Of a stretch of DNA of 64,000 nucleotides, positions 50,674 through 58,595 are shown piece by piece (within the stretch, counting starts at the first letter, position 1; every line of letters starts with the position of its first letter). The stretch spans positions 1-64,000 of the forward strand of contig NZ_JARBDC010000033.1 in NCBI RefSeq assembly GCF_036577625.1, read 5' to 3'. The notes under the pieces are model-generated. The model did not search any database and was not told where the DNA came from. It worked only from the letters and a program-made list of their open reading frames with translations. This stretch comes from Paenibacillus_AB sp036577625 (GTDB lineage: Bacteria; Bacillota; Bacilli; Paenibacillales; NBRC-103111). A program made the position numbers and the translations under genes.

Positions 50674-51672
50674 TCAATTTTTGAACAGATCGGGGTAAAT
50701 GCCTTTGGCTATGCTGAGCAGCCCTTGCGTAATGCGCGGCCCCGGACGCGACAGCGTATCTTGGTCGACGGCGATGAGACGGTTCGCGGCGATCGCCTCG
50801 ATTTTGTCCCAGCCGTTCCGTTGTTTAATGATTTGGTCGAGCGTTTGGCCCGCTTTGTCTTTCGCCCCCGTCGTATAGAAAATGACGGCCGGATTGTCCT
50901 GGATCATTTTTTCTTCGTTGATTTTGTTGAACCCTTTCGTATCGGAAGCGATGTTGACGCCGCCGGCCAGCGTAATGAGCTCGTCCATGAATTCGCCTTT
51001 GCCGACGGTCCAGCCGGGGGAAAATTCGATATACACCTTTTTCTTTTGCTCCGGCTTCAGGCCGCCGACCGCCGCTTTCACCCGGTCGATTTCTTTTTTC
51101 ATCGTTTCGGCGAGCGCTTCGGCTTCCTTCTGCTTGTCCGTCAGCAGCCCGATCGTCTTGACGGTGTTCAAAATATCGTCGACCGATTTCGGCTCGAACT
51201 TGTACAGAGGCAGGTTCAAGGAGCGGAGCTTGCCAAGCGCGTCGTCCTTGATCGAAATGCCGGTGATCACCAAGTCGGCGTTCGCCGCCAAAATCGCTTC
51301 GACGTTCGGCGCGGATACGCCGCCGACCTTCGGCTTGCTTTTCGCCTCCTCCGGGTAATTGTCGAAGTCGGAGACGGCCACGACGCGATCGCCGAGCCCG
51401 AGCGCGAACAAAATTTCCGTCTCGGCGGTCGACGTCGAAACGATGCGCTGCGGCGCCTTCGCAATCGTCATTTCGGTGCCGGTCGTATCTTTTACCGTCA
51501 GCGGATATTTCGTCGATTGGGCGGCTGCGCCGGTTTCCGTCTGTTTGTCGGACCCGGCGGGCGTTCCTCCCGCGGCGGCGTTTCGGTCGCCCCCGGCTCC
51601 CCCGCAAGCGGCGAGCGATAGGCTGAGCAGTAGTACGAGCGTGAGTTGAGCCAATTTGTTCATGTCGGTCAT
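50674..51672 (-). CDS. Cobalamin-type ABC transporter substrate-binding lipoprotein
   Basis: The 332-residue product has a lipoprotein signal ending LAAC (Cys23) and the helical-backbone binding fold of BtuF/FhuD (PQRIVSTSTAETEILFALGLGD, and VEAILAANADLVI). AAGGGGAAG precedes ATG 51672; a second ATG 9 bp downstream is the alternative. A cobalamin riboswitch with a terminator lies upstream, so it most likely binds a corrinoid. No BtuC or BtuD gene is in the window, unlike usual btuFCD operons. Confidence 0.88.
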   Translation of the reverse strand: MTDMNKLAQLTLVLLLSLSLAACGGAGGDRNAAAGGTPAGSDKQTETGAAAQSTKYPLTVKDTTGTEMTIAKAPQRIVSTSTAETEILFALGLGDRVVAVSDFDNYPEEAKSKPKVGGVSAPNVEAILAANADLVITGISIKDDALGKLRSLNLPLYKFEPKSVDDILNTVKTIGLLTDKQKEAEALAETMKKEIDRVKAAVGGLKPEQKKKVYIEFSPGWTVGKGEFMDELITLAGGVNIASDTKGFNKINEEKMIQDNPAVIFYTTGAKDKAGQTLDQIIKQRNGWDKIEAIAANRLIAVDQDTLSRPGPRITQGLLSIAKGIYPDLFKN

Positions 51673-51737
51673 TCTTCCCCTTCGGATTCGGATTGGAGCT
51701 GAAAGCTTGAAGCGATGAAATTCGTCCTCTCCGCACG

Positions 51738-51771
51738 ACGAAAAAGCCTCCATCCTTGTCAGGACGGAGGC
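51738..51771 (-). terminator. Riboswitch-controlled terminator
   Basis: On the minus strand GCCTCCGTCC (51771-51762) pairs with GGATGGAGGC (51755-51746), followed by TTTTTCG. It lies between the riboswitch and the lipoprotein gene, so corrinoid binding would cause early termination. Confidence 0.85.
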
Positions 51772-51937
51772 AGCAAATCAAGGAATGAGCCGGCGGTCGC
51801 AGCCGGCGGCAGGGCGTTCGTCGCGCGCGAAACGCACGGCGGAGCCCGAGCCGGACGGCAGAAAGCGATGCCGATAAACGGTCCAAGTTCCCGATTTAGC
51901 CGATCCTTTTCCGCGAAGGACCTACGTGGCTGGAGCG

Positions 51938-52120
51938 CAGCAGGCAGGTTTCCTGGCTCTCGGGTCGTGACGAGCTCCTCGCCTTCCCGTTCCGTACGGA
52001 ACAGTGGCATATGGAGGGGCTCCCCGATTCACAGTGGCGGGACCGCGCCGGATTCGCACCGGCTTCCCTTTTAACCCGGCCGTCCTGGATGGACGGCGGG
52101 CACCTGCTGGCATTTGCAGC
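51938..52120 (-). promoter_or_regulatory. Cobalamin riboswitch
   Basis: Read on the minus strand it has AGGTGCCC near the 5' end, then GGGAAGCCGGTGCGAATCC, GGTCCCGCCACTGTGAA (B12 box at 52038-52032 and neighbours), and the closing GCCAGGAAACCTGCC (51957-51943). These are the conserved blocks of the cobalamin class in order. A -10 TATAAT lies on the minus strand at 52160-52155. It controls the two cobalamin-type genes downstream. Confidence 0.95.
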
Positions 52121-52255
52121 ATTTCGATTCGTTCAAGCTCAAATCTCTTGAGCGATTATATCATAGAGTCGCTATGTTGATCTAGTCCTGCTGCCTGACG
52201 CATGTATGTCCGATGCTGTTCCAAGTGCAAGAATGTCATGTCGGGAGGAAAAGAG

Positions 52256-53668
52256 ATGAACGCAACATCCGCGCCGAACCTATTGCTGATTACGGCCGAC
52301 CAGCTGCGGTACGACTGCGTCGGCTCGAGCGGGCGGTATCCCGTCCGGACGCCGAATTTGGATCGGCTCGCGTCCGAAGGAGCCGTTTTCGCGAACGCTT
52401 TTTCGCACATTCCGGTTTGCGGTCCGGCGAGACAGTCGTTGTTGGCCGGCCGGAGAGCCGAAACGTTCGGGGCGCTGTGGAATTACAGCGGCGCTTTGCC
52501 GGTGGCAACGCTCCAGCCGAGCGATTACAGCTGGACGCGAACGCTGCGAGACTGCGGGTATGCGTCCGCGTTTTTGGGGAAATGGGGCGTCCATCCGACC
52601 TGCGGCCCGACCGCATTCGGCTATGACGAAGCCGTCGCCGAGGACGAGTACGGCCGGTTCGCGAAACGGCTGTACCCGGATGCGACGTACACGAACGGAT
52701 ATTTCGGCGAGCCGAATCCGATTCCGGTCGAGCATTCGCGCACGCATTGGCTGGCGGAGCGGGCCTCCGAGACGATGGAGAAGCTGCATCGCTCCGGCAA
52801 GCGCTGGCATATGGCGCTTCATTTTCCGGAGCCGCACTTGCCGTGCCGGCCGTCGGGCCGATTCGCCGATATGTACGATCCGGCCGATATTCCCGAATGG
52901 AGCGGATTTCGCGAAACGTTTGCCGGGAAGCCGTATATACAGAGACAGCAGCTGTACAACTGGGGCGTCGAGCACTACGAATGGAAAGATTGGGCGCCGG
53001 TCGTCGCCCGCTATTACGGCATCGTCAGCCAGCTCGACGAGGCGATCGGGCTCGTGCTGCGCAAGCTGGAGGAAATCGGCGCCGCTAACGACACGTTAGT
53101 CGTTTTCACGGCCGATCACGGCGACATGTGCGGCTCCCACCGGATGATGGATAAGCATTACATTTTGTACGACGATGTCGTACACGTGCCGTTTATCGTT
53201 CGTTGGCCGGGACGCGTCCGAGCCGGATCGACGTGTAACCGGTTCGTTTACAATTTTCTCGATCTGGCACCGACGCTGCTGGAGCTGCTCGGCGTTCCGG
53301 CTCCCGATTCGGTCCGACTGCACGGCCGTTCGCTGGCGCCGATATGGACCGGGGACGGGGAAGTCCCGGATTGGCGGCACGCGGTAGTCGCCTCGTACAA
53401 CGGGCAGCAGTTTGGGCTGTATACGCAGCGAATGATCCGAACTTCGGCATGGAAATACGTTTGGAATACGACCGATGTCGACGAGCTTTACGATCTGCGG
53501 CGCGACCCGGCCGAGCTCGACAACCGGATCCGCGATCCGCAGCACGCAGCCCTCGTGGCGTCGCTCCGGCGACAGTTGTACGAAACTCTCCTGGCCGACG
53601 GAGACGCGCTGGTGCGGAACGAATGGGTGCGACGCCAGCTGCTGCACGGGGCGAAATTGGACAAATAG
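52256..53668 (+). CDS. Sulfatase with canonical formylglycine motif
   Basis: The 470-residue product has LLLITADQLRYDCVG at the N-terminus and the full CxPxR site C55-G-P-A-R59 in PVCGPARQSLLAGRRAE, so Cys55 should be turned to formylglycine by an FGE-type enzyme encoded elsewhere. The second metal region is FTADHGDMCGSHRMMDKHYILYD. No signal peptide is present. GGGAGGAAAAGAG precedes ATG 52256. It starts 580 bp from the divergent cobalamin-type genes. Substrate unknown; a sulfated sugar or choline-type ester fits. It differs from the two Thr-type relatives at 44297 and 47302. Confidence 0.88.
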   Translation: MNATSAPNLLLITADQLRYDCVGSSGRYPVRTPNLDRLASEGAVFANAFSHIPVCGPARQSLLAGRRAETFGALWNYSGALPVATLQPSDYSWTRTLRDCGYASAFLGKWGVHPTCGPTAFGYDEAVAEDEYGRFAKRLYPDATYTNGYFGEPNPIPVEHSRTHWLAERASETMEKLHRSGKRWHMALHFPEPHLPCRPSGRFADMYDPADIPEWSGFRETFAGKPYIQRQQLYNWGVEHYEWKDWAPVVARYYGIVSQLDEAIGLVLRKLEEIGAANDTLVVFTADHGDMCGSHRMMDKHYILYDDVVHVPFIVRWPGRVRAGSTCNRFVYNFLDLAPTLLELLGVPAPDSVRLHGRSLAPIWTGDGEVPDWRHAVVASYNGQQFGLYTQRMIRTSAWKYVWNTTDVDELYDLRRDPAELDNRIRDPQHAALVASLRRQLYETLLADGDALVRNEWVRRQLLHGAKLDK

Positions 53669-53730
53669 AAATGCGTTCGGCCGCTTTCCCGTATTGGCAA
53701 AACCTATGAAAAAATCGTATGGCTTTCATA

Positions 53731-53760
53731 TTGACTTGCACTCGAGTACCGTGGTAATAT
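53731..53760 (+). promoter_or_regulatory. Promoter of tRNA-Leu
   Basis: TTGACT (53731-53736) and TAATAT (53755-53760) are spaced by 18 bp, 38 bp before the tRNA. Confidence 0.75.
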
Positions 53761-53798
53761 GTAGTTCGTTGGCTTTATATACGAGCCTGCGAGTACAT

Positions 53799-53881
53799 GC
53801 CGGGGTGGCGGAATGGCAGACGCACAGGACTTAAAATCCTGCGGGGGCAACCCCGTACCGGTTCGAGTCCGGTCCTCGGCA
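53799..53881 (+). tRNA. tRNA-Leu (UAA)
   Basis: GCCGGGG (53799-53805) pairs with CCTCGGC (53874-53880). The anticodon TAA lies in GGACTTAAAATCC, and a long variable arm (GCGGGGGCAACCCCGT) identifies a class II tRNA. CCA is not encoded. Confidence 0.95.
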
Positions 53882-53905
53882 GTATAAGTTGCGAATACGG
53901 GACTA

Positions 53906-53957
53906 ACGAAAACGCTTGGCGCTGCGGGGACGAACCCCGGGCTCGGGCGTTTTTCTT
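53906..53957 (+). terminator. Probable terminator of tRNA-Leu
   Basis: AAAACGC (near 53909) can pair with GCGTTTT (near 53947) across a GC-rich loop with its own CGGGG/CCCCG hairpin, followed by TTTTTCTTATTTT. Confidence 0.7.
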
Positions 53958-54121
53958 ATTTTAACGTCTTTAGGGTGCGCAAACGCACGCAAAAAATCCG
54001 GCGCTCCGCGCGAAAATGCGCGGCTGCATTCTTGCCAAAACGTTCCGGATATAGGATTATGGGTATATCGATAGGTGTACGTAGGGAAGGTCGTCATACG
54101 CGGCGGAGGAGTGCCGGTAAT

Positions 54122-54691
54122 ATGGATGAAGCAACCGATGGGGAACTGATGCGACGGATACGCGGCCGCAATCGCGAGGCGTTCGAGCGCCTGTATGACC
54201 GATACGTCAAGCTGGTTTATTCGTATGCGCTCAAATCCGTGCAAAACGAGCAAGCCGCCAAAGAAATCGTGCAGCTGGTGTTCACCCGCTTGTGGACGAC
54301 GCAAAGCGGATACGATCCGGACAAAGGACTTTTCGTCAACTGGCTCATTACGGTTACGCGCAATATCGCGATCGACTATGTTCGCAAGCAGCGCAGGCAC
54401 GAAGTCGCCGTCGCCTTCGAGCCGGATCAGTGGGGCGCCATCCCGGACGACAGCCGCAATACGCCGGAAGCGAAAGCGAGCCGGAGATGGGTGCGCGAGC
54501 AAATTCGCGACGGCTACCGAAAGCTGTCCGCCCATCAAATCAAGCTGATCGAACGGGTCTATTGGGAAGGCTATACGCTCGTGGAAGTTGCGCGAATGAA
54601 CAACGAGCCGGTCGGCACGATCAAAAGCCGGCTCCATCAATCGCTCAAAATATTGCGCAAGCATATGGCCGAGCAAGAGGAGGGGACGTAA
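54122..54691 (+). CDS. ECF RNA polymerase sigma factor
   Basis: This 189-residue ECF sigma factor has region 2 at about 15-85 (AFERLYDRYVKLVYSYALKSV, then LFVNWLITVTRNIAIDYVRK) and region 4 at about 125-185 (LSAHQIKLIERVYWEGYTLVEVARM, GTIKSRLHQSLKILRKHM). ATG 54122 has GGAGGAG before it; frame upstream is not typical. The anti-sigma gene follows by 2 bp, so the pair is coupled and the sigma factor is held inactive until a signal. The signal is unknown. Confidence 0.93.
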   Translation: MDEATDGELMRRIRGRNREAFERLYDRYVKLVYSYALKSVQNEQAAKEIVQLVFTRLWTTQSGYDPDKGLFVNWLITVTRNIAIDYVRKQRRHEVAVAFEPDQWGAIPDDSRNTPEAKASRRWVREQIRDGYRKLSAHQIKLIERVYWEGYTLVEVARMNNEPVGTIKSRLHQSLKILRKHMAEQEEGT

Positions 54692-54693
54692 CG

Positions 54694-55443
54694 ATGGAAA
54701 CGAAAAACGGCACTCCTTGCGACTATTTGCTGGAATGTTTGGTCGGCGACGCCGCGGCCGGGCAGCGCAAGGCGTTTGAGAGCCATTTGCCCGAATGTCC
54801 CGCTTGCGCCGAGCAATGGAAGGAATTGACCGAGGCGTGGAGCCTCATACCGGAGACGATCGATCTGGTCGAGCCTCCCGCCCGAATGAAAGAAGAATTG
54901 ATGACCTCCCTGTTCGGAACCGAAAGCGCCGACTCCGGCCGGGGGAATGCCGAACCGGCCGCCGTCCCGCCGCGGGCAACCGTTCCGCGCGCGCGAAAAA
55001 CGTATACGTTCGGCGCAACGGCGGCCGCCGTCATGCTGGCCGTCTGCCTGTGGTTTTATTTGTCGCGCAGCGACGAGGCGTTTTTTGCGTCCGCCGCCGC
55101 CCAGCCGCTTTACGTGGAGCAATCGTACGCGCTCCGCTCTTACGACAAATCGTTGGCCGACGCCCGCGGAACCGGCTGGATCGTATGCCAGGGCAAAAAG
55201 AAAAAGCTCGTGCTGAACGTAAGCGGTCTGGCGAAAACGGCTCAGGGAGAAGCGTACCAGGTATGGCTGATCCGCAACGGCCAAAGGCAAAACGCCGGCA
55301 CGTTTTTGGTCGATCCGCAAGGAAGCGGCGTCCTCATCTACGATTTGCCGCGAAACAAAGCCGAATTCGAAGAAATCGGGATTACGCTGGAGCCGGACGC
55401 CGACGGGCGCGAGCCCCGGGGGCAAAAAGTGCTCGGTTCGTAA
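54694..55443 (+). CDS. Zinc-finger anti-sigma factor (RskA-like)
   Basis: The 249-residue product has an N-terminal HxxxCxxC zinc motif (H31, C35, C38), typical of anti-ECF factors. A linker follows, then one membrane helix (about 106-124, AAAVMLAVCLWFYL), and an extracellular RskA-like domain (LVLNVSGLAKTAQGEAYQVWL, IRNGQRQNAGTF). It is thus a membrane-bound anti-sigma for the preceding gene. GAGGAGGGGACG precedes the ATG. A terminator follows. Confidence 0.92.
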   Translation: METKNGTPCDYLLECLVGDAAAGQRKAFESHLPECPACAEQWKELTEAWSLIPETIDLVEPPARMKEELMTSLFGTESADSGRGNAEPAAVPPRATVPRARKTYTFGATAAAVMLAVCLWFYLSRSDEAFFASAAAQPLYVEQSYALRSYDKSLADARGTGWIVCQGKKKKLVLNVSGLAKTAQGEAYQVWLIRNGQRQNAGTFLVDPQGSGVLIYDLPRNKAEFEEIGITLEPDADGREPRGQKVLGS

Positions 55444-55457
55444 CCGGGCGGACAAAA

Positions 55458-55491
55458 AAAGGACTTTCGGATTCGAGACCGAAAGTCCTTT
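55458..55491. terminator. Bidirectional terminator
   Basis: AAAGGACTTTCGG (55458-55470) pairs with CCGAAAGTCCTTT (55479-55491) around ATTCGAGA, with A and T runs on both sides, between the anti-sigma gene and the convergent SLH gene. Confidence 0.9.
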
Positions 55492-55496
55492 CATAT

Positions 55497-56405
55497 TCAG
55501 TTCGGATTGTTCAGCACCGGTTTGTAGGAAGACGCGATATACGTATCGACCTTCGCCTCGGAAATGACCTGCGGGTAAAACTTGCCGGGTTCCGGCTCGC
55601 GCAGCGCGTACGAGATGACCGCCATGCCGTCGTCCCTGAATTCGATGTTCGTCACCGAAATGCCGTAGCCCGGATTCGGCCGCTCGCCCCAGCTGAGCGT
55701 CACTTTGTTGACGTCGTCGTTCACTTTCGTAACCGTAAGCGCGATGTTCGGCTGCTCGACCGGCTGCTTCGGAACCGGCTCGTGGTGTTTCGCGAATTCG
55801 ACGGCCGCGTGCAGCATGCGAGCCGCTTCGCTCCGCGTAATTTCGTTTTTCGGATGGAAGTAGCCGTCGTCCAGCTCGGTCATTTTGCCGAGAATCAGCT
55901 TTTGGATGCTGTTCATATATTCTTTCGTAATGTCTTTCTCATCCTTGATCATGACGAACATTTCAATGAAGGCGTAGTCGCCTTTCGCCGTCATCGCGTG
56001 GAACAAGTAATGGGCGAACTGCTCCTTCGTCATCCGCTGAGACGGGTCGACGTCCTTCGGAAGCGGAACGCCGTTCAAATACGCGTACAGAAACGATTGC
56101 GCGTACCAGGCGTCGTCCGGAATGTTCGTGAAATAATCGCTCGCCTTCGGCTCTTTAATAAACTGCATGTGCGCGATGTTCAGGTCGAACGCCTTCACGA
56201 GCATCGCCACGCCTTGCGCCGTCGTCATTTTTCCTTTCGGAGCGAACAAGTTTGCCGACAGACCGCTGACGATGCCGGCTTTTTGCAAGGCGACGATTTG
56301 CGCCTCGTTCGGATCGCCAGCCGTATCGTCGAACGCGAAGGCGGAGCTTCCGATCGTCGCCATTACGAGCAGCGCCGCGAGCGCTGCCGTCAAACGTTTT
56401 TTCAT
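55497..56405 (-). CDS. Secreted SLH-type protein with PrcB-like C-terminus
   Basis: The 302-residue product has a signal peptide (MKKRLTAALAALLVMATIGS, then AFAF). SLH-like segments follow (IVALQKAGIVSGLSANLFAP and the following KGKMTTAQGVAMLV; then FHPKNEITRSEAARML). The last ~85 residues (NPGYGISVTNIEFRDDGMAV, ISYALREPEPGKFYPQ) match PrcB-type domains. The start 56405 is chosen because GGGTGATTGG precedes it. SLH domains hold the protein to the cell-wall polysaccharide. It is a surface protein of unknown role. Confidence 0.85.
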   Translation of the reverse strand: MKKRLTAALAALLVMATIGSSAFAFDDTAGDPNEAQIVALQKAGIVSGLSANLFAPKGKMTTAQGVAMLVKAFDLNIAHMQFIKEPKASDYFTNIPDDAWYAQSFLYAYLNGVPLPKDVDPSQRMTKEQFAHYLFHAMTAKGDYAFIEMFVMIKDEKDITKEYMNSIQKLILGKMTELDDGYFHPKNEITRSEAARMLHAAVEFAKHHEPVPKQPVEQPNIALTVTKVNDDVNKVTLSWGERPNPGYGISVTNIEFRDDGMAVISYALREPEPGKFYPQVISEAKVDTYIASSYKPVLNNPN

Positions 56406-56587
56406 TCCAATCACCCGTTTCTTATAAATTGGACTACGATCGATCGTTCCACCTTATAAACGGACGATAAAAGGAAAATGTTGCACGTCGGCTTTCTTTT
56501 TTCGCCGGACGGCTCGCGGTCATACTAACAGCCGGCGCAAATCAATCCGAGCGAAGGCGCTCGGAGCCGTAACTTTCGACAGCAAAA

Positions 56588-56633
56588 GCAAACGCCAGCC
56601 AGCGGACAATCAGTCCGCCGGTCCGGCGTTGTT
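56588..56633 (-). terminator. Probable terminator for the 60-residue gene
   Basis: Outer arms AACGCC (56591-56596) and GGCGTT (56625-56630) plus inner GCGGAC/GTCCGC form a hairpin. On the minus strand it is followed by TGCTTTTGC. Confidence 0.55.
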
Positions 56634-56638
56634 TTCGT

Positions 56639-56821
56639 TTAATCGTCGAGATCGGCTCGGCACGGGGCTTTGTCGGCGATCGATTCGACGGGCGAGTAAG
56701 CAATGAGCGTGACGGGCTGACCCGTCTCGTCGCGCAGCCTGTGTTCGAGGCTGACGATTTGCTCGACAAGCGCCGGTTTTTCGTTCAAGTCGGCGAACGT
56801 ATACTGGCCGCGTTCGGTCAT
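56639..56821 (-). CDS. 60-residue uncharacterised protein
   Basis: The product starts MTERGQYTFADLNEKPALVE and ends PCRADLDD. It is acidic, hydrophilic and without signal peptide or helix. GGGGAG lies 10 bp before the ATG, and a hairpin follows the stop. A longer open frame through the SOS-boxed gene on the other strand is a shadow. No family is recognised. It is divergent from the yolD-like gene, with which it shares the 145-bp promoter region. Confidence 0.65.
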   Translation of the reverse strand: MTERGQYTFADLNEKPALVEQIVSLEHRLRDETGQPVTLIAYSPVESIADKAPCRADLDD

Positions 56822-56899
56822 GGTGGATCGGCTCCCCTTTCGCGATTCCGGATCGTTTGGCTTAGCGTACCCGAATGCGGGACTTTCCATTCGAACCGG

Positions 56900-56929
56900 T
56901 TGACGTATGTTCGTCTTTGTACGTATAAT
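56900..56929 (+). promoter_or_regulatory. Promoter of the yolD-like gene
   Basis: TTGACG (56900-56905) and TATAAT (56924-56929) are spaced by 18 bp. Confidence 0.8.
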
Positions 56930-56931
56930 AA

Positions 56932-56943
56932 GAACAGATGTTC
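56932..56943. promoter_or_regulatory. LexA (SOS) box of the yolD-like gene
   Basis: GAACAGATGTTC fits the core GAAC-RNRY-GTTC of the Bacillus SOS consensus exactly. It begins 2 bp after the -10 and covers the likely transcription start, ideal for LexA repression. Confidence 0.8.
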
Positions 56944-56965
56944 TTGTTTGGGAGGGTGTTCGATT

Positions 56966-57253
56966 ATGAACGTAAACGGACATGCGGCCGATGTGGCGGG
57001 CTGCCGACAGTACGAAGAAAACATCCGATCGCTCGCCGTCGCGATGTTTACGGAGAAAGAGGCGATCGTTACCGTACGCGGCGATCTGGAGGCGCAGACG
57101 ATTCAAGGCCGGATTACGAAGCTGGACAAAGAGCGGAAACGGATCAAAATCGAGAACGCGGACGAATATTGCTGGGTCGATTTTCCCGACGTCGCCGGCA
57201 TCGAAATCGTCATCGACGGATCGGTTGCCTCCAGGCCGCCCCATCGTATATGA
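56966..57253 (+). CDS. YolD-like family protein, SOS-regulated
   Basis: The 95-residue product resembles YolD-like proteins: GRITKLDKERKRIKIENADE then WVDFPDVAGIEIV match their conserved C-terminal part. In bacilli YolD-like genes are often paired with Y-family DNA polymerases and induced by DNA damage. Here the SOS box and promoter are clear, but no polymerase gene follows. GGGAGGG precedes the ATG. Its exact role is not known. Confidence 0.82.
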   Translation: MNVNGHAADVAGCRQYEENIRSLAVAMFTEKEAIVTVRGDLEAQTIQGRITKLDKERKRIKIENADEYCWVDFPDVAGIEIVIDGSVASRPPHRI

Positions 57254-57291
57254 TAATGGAATAACGATGCGTTGGAGCAGATCGGACATAT

Positions 57292-57687
57292 ATGATAGCG
57301 ACGCCGAACATAACGAATCGACTGAACGAAGCGATGGAGCAAGCCCGGGAAACGATCGAGCTGCTGCAAAAGAAGCAAAACGCCGAAGGCATCACCGTCT
57401 TGTCGGCGAAGCAATTATCCGCCGCGCTGAAAATCGGCCGCGCCGAGGCGAAGGCGCGCATCGACCGGCTGATCGACTTCGGCCTCGTCCGCAAAACGGG
57501 CTTTAACGGCTACAAGCTGATCCGGACCGATTTGGACGTGACGCCGTTCGGGACGGCGCTGGAGCTGGCGCGAGTCATTTCGGAGCTGCCGAACGCGACC
57601 TACGAGGAGCAGGCGTCCGCGCTCGGCATGACGAACAAGGAGCTGGAGGCGGCCTACGGCCTGCTCGTTTACCTGCTTCGCGCCTAG
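57292..57687 (+). CDS. Uncharacterised protein with helix-turn-helix-like segment
   Basis: The 131-residue product has a coiled N-terminal part (NRLNEAMEQARETIELLQKK) and a winged-helix-like segment (VLSAKQLSAALKIGRAEAKA, then LVRKTGFNGYKLIRTD). The segment EEQASALGMTNKELEAAYGLL could be a second helix-turn-helix. GGAG is about 15 bp before the ATG, so the start is less sure. It is 38 bp after the yolD-like gene and may be transcribed with it. A strong terminator follows. Function unknown. Confidence 0.7.
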   Translation: MIATPNITNRLNEAMEQARETIELLQKKQNAEGITVLSAKQLSAALKIGRAEAKARIDRLIDFGLVRKTGFNGYKLIRTDLDVTPFGTALELARVISELPNATYEEQASALGMTNKELEAAYGLLVYLLRA

Positions 57688-57701
57688 AAATAAGTACGCG
57701 A

Positions 57702-57730
57702 AAAAGCCCCGGAAACCCGGGGCTTTTCCT
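57702..57730. terminator. Bidirectional terminator
   Basis: AAAAGCCCCGG (57702-57712) pairs with CCGGGGCTTTT (57717-57727) around AAAC, between the preceding gene and the convergent minus-strand gene. Confidence 0.9.
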
Positions 57731-57756
57731 TTCCGATCGATTCGCGCGAAAGCCGG

Positions 57757-57954
57757 TCAATTCAACTTGCGGTACCGACGGTTCTCCGGAGTCCGCTGCT
57801 GTTTTTTGGAAACGATCGCGATGCCGGTTATCGCCACGACGATCAGCACGCAGCTCTCGAAAAACGAAATGTACCCGTCGTTCGCCCACATAAAAGCCAA
57901 GAACAGCAGCAGCCACATGTTCACATAGATGTATTCGTACAGCAGTCTCAGCAT
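57757..57954 (-). CDS. 65-residue two-helix membrane protein
   Basis: The product starts MLRLLYEYIYVNMWLLLFLA and has two hydrophobic segments (about 12-24 and 32-49, with VLIVVAITGIAIV), then a basic tail KKQQRTPENRRYRKLN. GGAGGTTGCC precedes the ATG. It lies between the terminator above and a spore-coat-like gene. No family is recognised; membrane placement is clear. Confidence 0.72.
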   Translation of the reverse strand: MLRLLYEYIYVNMWLLLFLAFMWANDGYISFFESCVLIVVAITGIAIVSKKQQRTPENRRYRKLN

Positions 57955-58026
57955 GGCAACCTCCTGCGCTTCATTCTTTCTCGATTTTATAAAAAAACGG
58001 TCGAAAAATGAAGGGCAAGACCGGTT

Positions 58027-58440
58027 TTACTCCACGACGGTCCCCGTCGTATCGATAACCGGTTCGCGCTGAACGCCCGGCTGCATCCCTTGGCCGCCAT
58101 GCCAGCCGCTTTGGCCGCCATGCCAGCCGCTTTGGCCGTCGTGCCAGCCGCCCTGGCCGCCGTGCCAGCCGCTTTGGCCGCCATGCCAGCCGCCCTGGCC
58201 GCCATGCCAGCCGCCCTGGCCGCCATGCCAGCCGCCCTGGCCGCCGTGCCAGCCGCCCTGGCCGTAGTGCCAGCCGCTTTGGCCGCCGTACCAGCCGCTT
58301 TGCCCGCCGTGCCAACCGTATGGATAGCCGTGCCAGCCGCCGTGATGATGATGGTGCCAGTGCCCGTACGGATACGACCCGGGATAAACGGTGCCCGGGT
58401 AAACCGGATGCGGGTAAGCCGAGTAAGGGTAATAGGTCAT
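58027..58440 (-). CDS. Low-complexity repeat protein of GWHGGQ heptads
   Basis: The 137-residue product starts MTYYPYSAYPHPVYPGTVYP, then has a His run (HWHHHHHGGW, 27-36). Eleven tandem heptads of the form GWHGGQ(G/S) fill residues 42-118 (DNA 58087-58317, 21-bp repeats), followed by MQPGVQREPVIDTTGTVVE. CAAAGGAGGAATAACG precedes the ATG. Tyr/Pro-rich starts and Gly/His/Trp repeats are seen in some spore-coat or surface proteins. A metal-binding or structural role is plausible. Confidence 0.78.
   Translation of the reverse strand: MTYYPYSAYPHPVYPGTVYPGSYPYGHWHHHHHGGWHGYPYGWHGGQSGWYGGQSGWHYGQGGWHGGQGGWHGGQGGWHGGQGGWHGGQSGWHGGQGGWHDGQSGWHGGQSGWHGGQGMQPGVQREPVIDTTGTVVE
58087..58317 (-). repeat. 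Eleven tandem 21-bp coding repeats
   Basis: The 21-bp units encode GWHGGQ-type heptads with one or two substitutions (Y, D or S). The regular unit invites copy-number variation between strains. Confidence 0.9.
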
Positions 58441-58595
58441 CGTTATTCCTCCTTTGGATACGACAGCATATGTCGGATCGGGCAGGAGGGATACTTGCCT
58501 ACTCCGGATTTGGGCTTTCTTCGTTCCGGAATCGTCCGGCCCCATATCTTCTTAATGAAGCGAAAAAAAGATACCCAACCGGTCCGGACGGCAGT

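Noticed and set aside
52202..52255. Earlier ATG for the Cys-type sulfatase
   Set aside because: It lacks a ribosome site and would add a Cys/Lys-rich leader; ATG 52256 follows GGGAGGAAAAGAG.
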